This document shows, one piece after another, positions 1-7,574 of a DNA stretch of 30,655 nt (positions are counted from its first letter, which is position 1; every line of letters begins with the position of its first letter). The position numbers were made by a program, and so were the translations under genes. The stretch covers positions 1-30,655 of the forward strand of contig CAZIWJ010000008.1 of NCBI GenBank assembly GCA_964542855.1. Direction: 5' to 3'. Under the pieces are notes generated by a model. That model did not search any database and was not told the DNA's origin. It saw only the letters and a program-made list of their open reading frames with translations. Source of the DNA: CAZIWJ01 sp964542855 (lineage in GTDB: Bacteria > Bacteroidota > Bacteroidia > Cytophagales > Cyclobacteriaceae).

Positions 1-484
1 CAATTAGCGGGTAATAATGCTTGCTTAGGGAAAATATTTTCTCTCGTGTGGTAGCCTACGATGACACAGGAAAATAATATCTCTTTTAAAATTTAGTTCA
101 CTGTGCTGTATACACGGGCCTGGAAACTTGTTTTCAGTTGTCTTACCGTGTAAGCATCTAAGCTTTTATCCTTTCTCTGTTCACCGCGGAAATACTCAAA
201 GCAAACCTGTTATTCAATCTTTTGCCCTGCATTCTGCGCTGTGTTCACATCTTTTTTCCTGTTAAACTACATTTCTTACAAAGCGTCCGTTACCGGTTAT
301 TCCATTTTGGTAATTATTCCCAAAAAAAGAAATAGATCCCTTAATGGTACAGTATTTAAGCGTTTAAAATTCTTAAATCACTGATAACCAGTTTTTAATA
401 AATTAGCTACTGGTTTTGCAACGTGGCAGAATAATTGATACTAAAATAGATAATTCATAAACAAGTAATCATTTAATTATCTGT
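1..484. other. Non-coding, AT-rich leader upstream of the polysaccharide locus
   Basis: No convincing gene lies here. The first 54 bases are open in frame 1 and end at a TAG at 52-54, so the tail of a gene that begins outside the window cannot be excluded, but 17 codons are too few to judge. The rest is AT-rich and broken by stops in all frames. It probably carries the promoter and any leader for the polysaccharide locus. The only structured element picked out is the inverted repeat at 386-415. No RNA gene was recognised. Confidence 0.6.
386..415. promoter_or_regulatory. 7-bp inverted repeat overlapping a candidate -7 element
   Basis: The arms AACCAGT (386-392) and ACTGGTT (409-415) are perfect inverted repeats around a 16-base AT-rich spacer. 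The right arm overlaps TGGTTTTG (411-418), one mismatch from the Bacteroidota -7 consensus TAnnTTTG. No clear -33 TTG was found at the right distance. The site is about 70 bases before the first gene of the locus, so it could be an operator or simply chance in AT-rich DNA. Confidence 0.25.
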
Positions 485-913
485 ATGATGAATACGATTT
501 TCCTAATTGAAGACAACCCTACCTACCAACTTTTTCTTAAGAAATTGCTGCACAATAAAGGCTTTTCCCAGGTTGTGTGTTTTTCCACCGGGCAGGATGC
601 CCTGGATAACCTGTACCAGAACCCCTGGCTGGTGTTTCTGGACTATCATTTACACGACGGAAACGGGCTGGAAGTACTCAAAGCAATTAAATCCTACAAT
701 AGCAACATCCCGGTTGTAATGCTTTCCGGGCAGGAAGATATTGAAGTTGCTGTTAACACCATGCGCTACGGGGCTATCGACTACCTGATTAAAGACGATT
801 GGGTGAGTAAGTCGATCGACCGGTTTTTTGATCGGCTCAATGACTATAACCGACTGATGAAGCAGCAGCAGAAAAGCACGGTTTCCCGGATTGCCGATAT
901 TTTCAAAGTATAG
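485..913 (+). CDS. Stand-alone response-regulator receiver domain
   Basis: This 142-residue cytoplasmic protein is almost entirely one CheY-like receiver domain. The acidic pair is Glu9-Asp10, the predicted phospho-acceptor is Asp53 in LVFLDYHLHDGNG, the conserved Ser/Thr is Ser81, and the conserved Lys is Lys103 in DYLIKD. About 30 residues follow the receiver, too short and too polar for a DNA-binding or enzymatic output domain. No histidine kinase is encoded nearby. It opens the polysaccharide locus and ends 5 bases before the export lipoprotein gene, so it is probably co-transcribed and may adjust polysaccharide synthesis or export through protein contact or a phosphorelay (inference). 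Two adjacent ATG codons (485 and 488) could each serve as the start. Confidence 0.9.
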   Translation: MMNTIFLIEDNPTYQLFLKKLLHNKGFSQVVCFSTGQDALDNLYQNPWLVFLDYHLHDGNGLEVLKAIKSYNSNIPVVMLSGQEDIEVAVNTMRYGAIDYLIKDDWVSKSIDRFFDRLNDYNRLMKQQQKSTVSRIADIFKV

Positions 914-918
914 AACCC

Positions 919-1653
919 ATGCACATATGTAGGTATCTTTTCCTGGTTTTTTTGCTTTCTTCCTGCAGCACCACCAAGATGTTCCAGGCCGATGAGGTAG
1001 CCGATAACCCGGTTTACCCTGCGGCCCCGTATACCTTGCGGGCCGGCGATAAGGTATCGGTAAGCGTGTGGAAGAACGATGATATTAGTGTGGGTTCCGT
1101 GCACGGCATGGTAAATTCCTCTTCTTCGTTCGGGAAATACCTGGAAGTTGACCACCGCGGAAATGTGAATTTTCCTTTAATCGGCAAACAATGCATTGCC
1201 GGGTTAAGCCGGGAAGAAGCCGAGCAATTACTTTTTAATGCCTACAACCAGCTAATAAAAAATCCGGTTATCGAACTTCGCATACACGATTTGTCGGTAA
1301 CCATACTGGGAGAAGTGAACAGACCGGGGAATTATGATCATAACGGCATGGGGCTTTCATTACTCGACCTGGTAGGTAAAGCGGGCGGCATGACCAATTT
1401 TGCCGCTCCTGAGCGGGTACTGGTGATCCGTAAAAATAACTCCACTACGTTTGAAGTAGACCGCAGACAAAGCTACCGGGTAGACCTGACCCGCATGGAC
1501 GAACTAACTCATAACCGCCTTTTCCTGCAGGCTGGCGATATCGTGTACGTAGAACCGGCCAGGAAGAAAGCAGTAGCCGAAAATGGAAACCGGTTAATTC
1601 CTTTTGTAGGCATTTTATCGAGCCTGGCTTTAATCGTATCGCTGATTCAATGA
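919..1653 (+). CDS. Wza-type polysaccharide export lipoprotein (Poly_export/SLBB)
   Basis: This is predicted to be the outer-membrane polysaccharide export protein of the locus, the partner of the Wzc-like protein that follows. The N-terminus is a lipoprotein signal with lipobox LSSC, so Cys16 would be lipidated. Residues about 37-125 match the Poly_export domain (YTLRAGDKVSVSVW, then a YLEVDHRGNVNFPLIG-type stretch). An SLBB-like domain follows (VTILGEVNRPGNY ... LLDLVGKAGG). At 244 residues it is shorter than enterobacterial Wza (about 380) and has fewer SLBB repeats, as is common in Bacteroidota. A hydrophobic C-terminal stretch (about 226-243) may be a membrane segment, comparable to the C-terminal helix of Wza. 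It overlaps the next gene by 4 bases (ATGA), consistent with translational coupling. Confidence 0.9.
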   Translation: MHICRYLFLVFLLSSCSTTKMFQADEVADNPVYPAAPYTLRAGDKVSVSVWKNDDISVGSVHGMVNSSSSFGKYLEVDHRGNVNFPLIGKQCIAGLSREEAEQLLFNAYNQLIKNPVIELRIHDLSVTILGEVNRPGNYDHNGMGLSLLDLVGKAGGMTNFAAPERVLVIRKNNSTTFEVDRRQSYRVDLTRMDELTHNRLFLQAGDIVYVEPARKKAVAENGNRLIPFVGILSSLALIVSLIQ

Positions 1654-3869
1654 ACGAACAAAGCAACCTAAAAGACCTCTTAAAACCAGCCATCCGGGCA
1701 ATTCCACTGGTTATATTGCTCTGCGGAGTGGCAGGATTTGCTGCTTTGCAATCGGTAAAGTACCAGACGCCCCTGTACGAAGCCACCGCTCAACTGAAAA
1801 TTGATACCCGGGAATTTGGGGTTACCAACACCCGCCTGTTCAAAGAACTGGATGTATTTTCTGGCAGCTACAAGCTGGAAACCGAAACCGAGATGCTGCA
1901 GTCGGAATACTTACTGAAAGAAACCGTGAAAACCCTGAATTTCGGCATCAGCTACTTTCGCGTGGGTAAAATTCAGACTTCGGAAATGTACCGGAAAACC
2001 CCGTTCACCTTCATTATCCTGGAACGCGACAGCCTCTGGCTGGATAAAACCCTGGATATCACCCTAAATGAATCGGGCGAATATACCATCAGCCGCATCA
2101 CCAAGCCGGTATTTCGGAAGAAAGCACAGTTGGGTGAAGTGGTATCACTACCCGGGTTATCGTTTAAACTGGAACGCAGTGCTTACTGCCTGGAGCAGGA
2201 CCACTGCCCGCTAAATGGAGTATACCAGGTGCGCATCCGGTCCTTGGCCGACCAGGTGAACGACCTCACTAAATACGAGTTTTTCGTGAAACCCTTGCAG
2301 GAAGAAGTTCCCGTGTTCCGCATTACCGCCCGCCACCCGGTGCCGGGTAAGGCCCGCAAATTCGTTAACGCGGTTGCCGACACTTACATTCGTTTGCATG
2401 CCGATGAAAAGAGCCGTGCCACGGTAATGGCCGAAAAGTTTATTTCCTACCAACTCGACACGGTTCAGCGCAAACTAACCCGGGCTGAAAATGCTATTGC
2501 CCGCTTCAAAACCCGTAATAAGCTGGTGAACCCTAAAATGGAAACCGATGCCCTGCTGCGAACCCAAACGCAACTGGAATTGCAGTTGAACAACATGGAG
2601 CAGGAAATGGCCGAACTGGAACAGCTGCAGCGTTACATTAAGCTGAACAGGGACACCGAAAAATTTGCACCCAATTATGAGCTGGTACGCGATCCTCTGT
2701 TCAACGAAAAGCTGAAGGAACTAAATACGCTGAAACGTAAGCTGCGGGGCCGATCGCTTGAGCTGGAACCCGTTCACCCGGAAATCCTTGCGCTGGAGCG
2801 AGAACTGAAGCAGGTGAAAAACTACCTACTGGAAAGCATTGATAACACCATTAAATCGAGCCAATTGCGCTATTACGAAATGGGTGATGAGTTACAAAAA
2901 ACCAACCGGCAACTGAGCCTCCTGCCCGGGCGCGAAAAGGAACTGAAACGGCTGGAGCGGACCTTCTCCCTTTACGAAAAAAAGTATTCCTACTTACTGG
3001 AAAAAAAGGTGGAAGCTTCCATTGCCAAGTCGGCCCGTAACAGCTTTCATAAAGTTTTGTCGTACGCCAACTTACCCGAAGTGCCGGTATCACCTAATAA
3101 AACTTTCACTTTTATTGTAGCTGTTTTCCTGGGGGGTGTAACGGCCATTCTTCTTTCTTACGGGTGGTCGTACCTGTTTCCACGCATTGAACATCGCGGG
3201 CAACTGGAACGGCAAAGTGCAGTACCTTTCCTGGCAGCTATCCGTAAAAAAGAACACCACTACCACAACCGGTTCTTTAACCTGTACAGTAAGCTAACCA
3301 AAGTTCATGTTAGCACCGACAGCCCGATTATCACCTTTACTTCAACCATTTCAGGTGAAGGTAAATCATTCATTGCCAGGAACTTTGCCAGCTTCCTGGA
3401 AGAATCGGGCAAAACGGTAATTGTACTAACCGTTCGCGCCGATAACACCCCTTTTCAGTACAATGGAAAAGGGAATTTGCAAGAAGCTACTCTGGGCGCC
3501 TATAACCTGGCGGCAGCGGAAAAACTGCCCGCCACCTTTTATGCCCTGCAGAAAGAGTACGATTACATTATTGTAGACGGGCTGGCCGTGGGAAAAGAAA
3601 TTGCCATGCTTGATATTATGAAACGGGCCGATATAAACTTATACTGCATCCGGGCCCGCTATACCCCAACGCCTTACATGATTAACCCGGATATTATCAG
3701 GAAAGAATACAACATTGAAAACCTGTTCCTGGTGCTAAACCACATTAACGGGAATTTTAACTACGAGGGTATTTTTAGCGGGCGGTCTTTCCGGTCGGCG
3801 CGCATGAACCGGTGGAAACAATGGATTGGCCTGATTAAACGTTTGGGTTTATTAACTGAACGATCGTGA
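1650..3869 (+). CDS. Wzc-type polysaccharide co-polymerase with degenerate BY-kinase domain
   Basis: This is an inner-membrane chain-length and export protein of the Wzc family (739 residues). A Wzz-like periplasmic region lies between a first membrane helix (about 15-34) and a second (about 485-510), with long charged coiled-coil segments at about 260-460. The cytoplasmic domain keeps a Walker A motif, SGEGKS (568-573, Lys572), and a Walker B motif, YDYIIVD (Asp643). The Walker A' motif, normally LIDxDxR in bacterial tyrosine kinases, reads VIVLTVRAD (590-598), without the first catalytic Asp. The C-terminal tail, rich in Arg and Lys, has no tyrosine cluster. It probably binds nucleotide but may not autophosphorylate. 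No Wzb-like phosphatase gene is present. It overlaps both neighbours by 4 bases. Confidence 0.88.
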   Translation: MNEQSNLKDLLKPAIRAIPLVILLCGVAGFAALQSVKYQTPLYEATAQLKIDTREFGVTNTRLFKELDVFSGSYKLETETEMLQSEYLLKETVKTLNFGISYFRVGKIQTSEMYRKTPFTFIILERDSLWLDKTLDITLNESGEYTISRITKPVFRKKAQLGEVVSLPGLSFKLERSAYCLEQDHCPLNGVYQVRIRSLADQVNDLTKYEFFVKPLQEEVPVFRITARHPVPGKARKFVNAVADTYIRLHADEKSRATVMAEKFISYQLDTVQRKLTRAENAIARFKTRNKLVNPKMETDALLRTQTQLELQLNNMEQEMAELEQLQRYIKLNRDTEKFAPNYELVRDPLFNEKLKELNTLKRKLRGRSLELEPVHPEILALERELKQVKNYLLESIDNTIKSSQLRYYEMGDELQKTNRQLSLLPGREKELKRLERTFSLYEKKYSYLLEKKVEASIAKSARNSFHKVLSYANLPEVPVSPNKTFTFIVAVFLGGVTAILLSYGWSYLFPRIEHRGQLERQSAVPFLAAIRKKEHHYHNRFFNLYSKLTKVHVSTDSPIITFTSTISGEGKSFIARNFASFLEESGKTVIVLTVRADNTPFQYNGKGNLQEATLGAYNLAAAEKLPATFYALQKEYDYIIVDGLAVGKEIAMLDIMKRADINLYCIRARYTPTPYMINPDIIRKEYNIENLFLVLNHINGNFNYEGIFSGRSFRSARMNRWKQWIGLIKRLGLLTERS

Positions 3870-5128
3870 AAATAGCCGGAAAGAACATATCGCCCCAACT
3901 CATTAGCCTGGCCGACCAGGGAACGGTAAGTGCCAGTAATTTCCTCGTAAGTATTTTACTGGCCCGGGCACTGGGACTGGAAACTTTTGGCGAGTTTTCA
4001 CTCATCCTGATCGGAAACCTGCTGGTACTGGCCCTGCAACAGGCCCTGATTATCAGCCCGATGCAAACTTTTCTGCCAGCCGAACCGGATCATGGAAAAA
4101 GGCAGTACATCAACCAGCTTTTTACCGCCCAGTTAGCTATTGCCATCCTGTCGGCACTGGCCATGGGGGCTTCGGCCATCTTTTTGTCAGATTGGCTATT
4201 AAACTTACGTGTTTATTACGTGGTAGCCTACGTATTCTTGTTTGCCCTGCTTACGTTTTTCCGGAAGCTGGCTTTCTGCACCCATGAGCCCCAGCTGAGT
4301 TTATGGATTACCGGGGTAAACTTTGGCCTGCGCTTTCTGTGCATTGCTGCGCTGGTTTTTTCTACCGAATACAGCCTCACCACCGCGCTGGGTGTGTACG
4401 TTGTTTTTGCGGCGGCGGGGGCCGTAATTGGTTTACTGCAACATCGGCCCTCGGTTACCCTGAACTGGAACCGGGAATGGCTAATTCGCGATGTACTGTA
4501 CAGCCGATGGCTGGCCGGCACCGCCCTGTTGCAATGGTTTGCCGGCAACTATTTTCTCATCGTAGCCAGCGAAGTACTTGGAATGGCCGCACTGGGGGCA
4601 ATCCGGATTGCCCAGAACATCATGGGATTTATTGCGGTACTTTTCCAGGCCCTGGATAACGTTATGCCGGTTGAGATGAGCCGGCAATTACAGCAAAAGG
4701 GGTTACCCGGGCTGTACCGCTACACCCGCGCCACGGCTTTGGCCTGGTTGCTGCCGGTTGTAGGCTTACTGGCTATCGTAGTAAGTTTTGCCGGGCTAAT
4801 CCTCGGTGTTACTTATGGCACAGCATTTGAACAACAGGCCTGGGTATTGCAATCGCTGGCCGGAGCCTATATTTTCACCTTTTTACTCATACCGGCGGTA
4901 CACCTGTTACGAGTGCTTACCATTACCCGGGCTATTTTCGTGGCCTATGCCTGCAGTACGGCATTTTCGCTGCTTTGCGCCCGGTTATTCATCACAACCT
5001 GGGGTATTTCCGGAGTCATTGCAGGCATTTATGCCTCGCAGGCCTTTATCCTGGGGGTGACCGTATTATTTATTTACCAGGAATGGAACAAGCGAAAAGC
5101 GATGAGCCACCCGGTGGCAATCGGCTAA
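3866..5128 (+). CDS. Wzx-like polysaccharide flippase (MOP superfamily)
   Basis: This is a 420-residue polytopic membrane protein with about 10-12 hydrophobic helices. The N-terminus (LISLADQGTVSASNFLVSIL then LARALGLETFGEF) is typical of polysaccharide biosynthesis and transport proteins of the MATE-like MOP superfamily. The expected role is to flip lipid-linked repeat units across the inner membrane for polymerisation. The start is a GTG that overlaps the stop of the preceding gene (GTGA); no in-frame ATG near the N-terminus would keep the first helix. Its place between a Wzc-like and a Wzy-like gene supports a Wzx/Wzy-dependent pathway. Substrate specificity cannot be read from the sequence. 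Confidence 0.85.
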   Translation: MKIAGKNISPQLISLADQGTVSASNFLVSILLARALGLETFGEFSLILIGNLLVLALQQALIISPMQTFLPAEPDHGKRQYINQLFTAQLAIAILSALAMGASAIFLSDWLLNLRVYYVVAYVFLFALLTFFRKLAFCTHEPQLSLWITGVNFGLRFLCIAALVFSTEYSLTTALGVYVVFAAAGAVIGLLQHRPSVTLNWNREWLIRDVLYSRWLAGTALLQWFAGNYFLIVASEVLGMAALGAIRIAQNIMGFIAVLFQALDNVMPVEMSRQLQQKGLPGLYRYTRATALAWLLPVVGLLAIVVSFAGLILGVTYGTAFEQQAWVLQSLAGAYIFTFLLIPAVHLLRVLTITRAIFVAYACSTAFSLLCARLFITTWGISGVIAGIYASQAFILGVTVLFIYQEWNKRKAMSHPVAIG

Positions 5129-5143
5129 AATTTTAACGAGCGT

Positions 5144-6262
5144 ATGGAACAGTTGAGCGTTATTCACCTGGTTTTGGGGAAAGCAAACCCCGACCGCATG
5201 AACGGGGTAAACAAAGTGGTTCACCACCTGGCCGGCACACAGGCAGCCACCGGGCTGAAGGTAGCAGTGTGGGGAATTACTCCTACCCCCGAAGAAGCCC
5301 GTACCCCCCAGCCCTATAAACTTCGCTATTTCCGGGCCAAGCCCACGAAATGGGCCCTGGACCCGCAGTTAAAGCAGGCGATACTCGACGAAAAAGCGAA
5401 CCCGGTGGTCTTTCACCTGCACGGTGCCTTTATTCCGGAGTTTGCCTTTGCGGCCCGTTTGCTCCGTAAGGCCGGCATCCCTTACCTGTTTACCCCTCAC
5501 GGAGCGTACAACGCTTTTGCCATGCAAAAAAGCCGGTTGCGCAAAGTGCTCTACCTGCACCTGCTGGAAAAAAAGTTATTGAAAGGGGCTAAAAAAGTGC
5601 ACCTGCTGGGGCAAAGCGAAAAAGAGGGGATTGAAAAGTTTTTCAGGCTGAAAAACCTGGTTACCATTCCAAACGGACAGTTCCTCGCCGAAAAACGGGC
5701 TGCCCTGCCGCAGAACAATTCCCTCATATTTGGTTTTTGCGGTCGGCTCTCCGTATTTCACAAAGGCCTCGACATTATGCTGGAAGGGTTTAAACGATAC
5801 CGAAACCAGGGCGGGTCGGGATTACTCTGGCTAATTGGCGACGGTAACGACCGCCACTGGTGCGAGTCGTTCGCGCTGGAAAATGATTTACCGGAGCAGG
5901 TTATTTTCTGGGGAAGCCGATACGGAAAGGAAAAAGATGATCTGCTGGCCCGCATGCATGCTTTCTTGCATTCCTCCCGCTTCGAGGGCATACCAACGGC
6001 TGTTCTGGAAGCCGGCGGTTTGTCGCTGCCCCTGGTGATTAGCCGGGGAACCAACCTGGCCAGTTACGTGCAGGAATGGCAGGCCGGCTGGGTACTGCAA
6101 GAAAATACCCCGGAACAACTGGCTAACGTTTTACATGAAGTAGAAAAAAACTGGCAGGAGCAAACCCTGCCGGCTTACGGGCAACAGGCCCGCCGCATGG
6201 TGGAAAATGTTTTTACCTGGGAAAAAGTAAGTAAGCAGTTACTGGTGTACTACACCGCATAA
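5144..6262 (+). CDS. Glycosyltransferase, GT4-type (GT-B fold)
   Basis: This 372-residue cytoplasmic glycosyltransferase probably adds one sugar to the lipid-linked repeat unit. The N-terminal Rossmann-like half contains the glycine-rich acceptor loop NGVNKVVHHLA and the FTPHGAYN segment. The C-terminal half has FGFCGRLSVFHKGLD, LIGDGND and the retaining-transferase EX7E motif EGIPTAVLE (Glu281 and Glu289). The length is normal for the family. It starts 15 bases after the flippase gene and ends 1 base before the polymerase gene. The donor and linkage are unknown. One of four glycosyltransferases in the locus. Confidence 0.92.
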   Translation: MEQLSVIHLVLGKANPDRMNGVNKVVHHLAGTQAATGLKVAVWGITPTPEEARTPQPYKLRYFRAKPTKWALDPQLKQAILDEKANPVVFHLHGAFIPEFAFAARLLRKAGIPYLFTPHGAYNAFAMQKSRLRKVLYLHLLEKKLLKGAKKVHLLGQSEKEGIEKFFRLKNLVTIPNGQFLAEKRAALPQNNSLIFGFCGRLSVFHKGLDIMLEGFKRYRNQGGSGLLWLIGDGNDRHWCESFALENDLPEQVIFWGSRYGKEKDDLLARMHAFLHSSRFEGIPTAVLEAGGLSLPLVISRGTNLASYVQEWQAGWVLQENTPEQLANVLHEVEKNWQEQTLPAYGQQARRMVENVFTWEKVSKQLLVYYTA

Positions 6263-6263
6263 T

Positions 6264-7562
6264 ATGTTAGAAAATAATACCAGCCACCGGATAATTATCG
6301 GGCGGAATACCCTGATGGGCCTGCTAATTTTCATCATGATTATGAAAATTGTAGGCTACTTTACCCTGTTCGATTCCCTGGCGCTGACCCGGGTGGTGAA
6401 AATTATTATGCGCTGCTCGGTAACCGGATTCATCTGGCTGATTTACCGTTACCTGAAGCTACACTGCGGGGCAGTACGGTTTCGGTACGATAACCTTTTC
6501 GTATTGCTGTTTTACCTCGGTTACCTGTTGCTCGGGTTTTACTCTTTTATGTGGACGACCAAAATAGCCTACTCAGCCCTGCAGTGGGTTATGGACCTGG
6601 AAAGCATTGTATTTGTGTATTTCCTCATTAAAACCCTGCTGCTGTACAACCAAATGCACCCCGACACACCCGTTCGCTTTAACCTGGTTATAGCGCATAC
6701 CGTTACCCTGATCATGATCGGGTTCGTGGTGGGCATGTTCGTGAACCCCGACAAGTTTTACCGCCTTACCCACGGGGGGGAAGTAGCCCGGCTGGGCGGT
6801 TACCTCATGAACCCGAATGAACTTGGAATGCTTATCGTTATCGGGGCAGCGGCAATTTACCTGGAATTTTACCGGCGCCAAAACTACGTGCTACTGGGCC
6901 TGGGGCTGCTAATTTTAATGTGGACGCTGGTGCTAACCGGTTCGCGTTCTTCTTCCATCAGTTTTATGCTGGTTACCCTGTTCTTCATTACCCTGTCGGA
7001 AAGCATGCACCTGAAAGTGCTGGTTATTGCCGGTATCGTGCTGGCCATTCCTTTCGTGGTGAACGTAATTTTCCTGAAAATGGGCGACCTGGAAGAAGTG
7101 CTCAGCATGACCGGGCGCATTCCGTTCTGGAAGGCCCTGCTCACCGAAGGCTTACCCAAAGAACCCCTGTTCGGGTTCGGGTTTATGCGCATTGCCTACG
7201 GCGATAAGTTTGAAAGCGTTCATACCTATGCCGCCGGGATGACGCACAATACTTTTATCCAGGTTCTGATGAACCTGGGGCTGGTTGGCGGGGTAATTGT
7301 ACTGTTTCAGTTAATCAGTACCATTCGCGCCATGATTGTAGAGCAAAACAGGTACATCCGAATTTTGTGCATAGGTTTTTTTATTCCCCTGTTCATCAAC
7401 TCCATTACCGAGTTTGGCATTTTCGGGGAAACCAACTATGCCATTATGTTTTACCAGATTTTAATATTTCTGCTGGTTATGCGCATCAGCGACCGCTACA
7501 CACCACTGGAGCAGCTTCGACGCAATGCCATGCAAAAGTACCTGCAGAAAAAAATACTATAA
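6264..7562 (+). CDS. Wzy/WaaL-like O-antigen polymerase or ligase (Wzy_C family)
   Basis: This is a 432-residue inner-membrane protein with about ten or more hydrophobic helices. Recognisable Wzy_C features are GGYLMNPNELGM, LVLTGSRSSSISF and the periplasmic-loop segment THNTFIQVLMNLGLVGG with its His-Asn pair. The expected role is either polymerisation of undecaprenyl-linked repeats (Wzy) or transfer of the glycan to an acceptor (WaaL-like ligase). These families cannot be separated from sequence alone. Its position next to flippase and glycosyltransferase genes, with a Wzc-like protein upstream, favours polymerase. It is the only such protein in the window. Confidence 0.85.
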   Translation: MLENNTSHRIIIGRNTLMGLLIFIMIMKIVGYFTLFDSLALTRVVKIIMRCSVTGFIWLIYRYLKLHCGAVRFRYDNLFVLLFYLGYLLLGFYSFMWTTKIAYSALQWVMDLESIVFVYFLIKTLLLYNQMHPDTPVRFNLVIAHTVTLIMIGFVVGMFVNPDKFYRLTHGGEVARLGGYLMNPNELGMLIVIGAAAIYLEFYRRQNYVLLGLGLLILMWTLVLTGSRSSSISFMLVTLFFITLSESMHLKVLVIAGIVLAIPFVVNVIFLKMGDLEEVLSMTGRIPFWKALLTEGLPKEPLFGFGFMRIAYGDKFESVHTYAAGMTHNTFIQVLMNLGLVGGVIVLFQLISTIRAMIVEQNRYIRILCIGFFIPLFINSITEFGIFGETNYAIMFYQILIFLLVMRISDRYTPLEQLRRNAMQKYLQKKIL

Positions 7563-7574
7563 AAGCTGAACGCA

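Noticed and set aside
844..1155. Minus-strand frames across the export lipoprotein and many similar long frames opposite other genes
   Set aside because: They lie opposite well-recognised genes, have no domain features and have compositions expected from the complementary strand of coding DNA.
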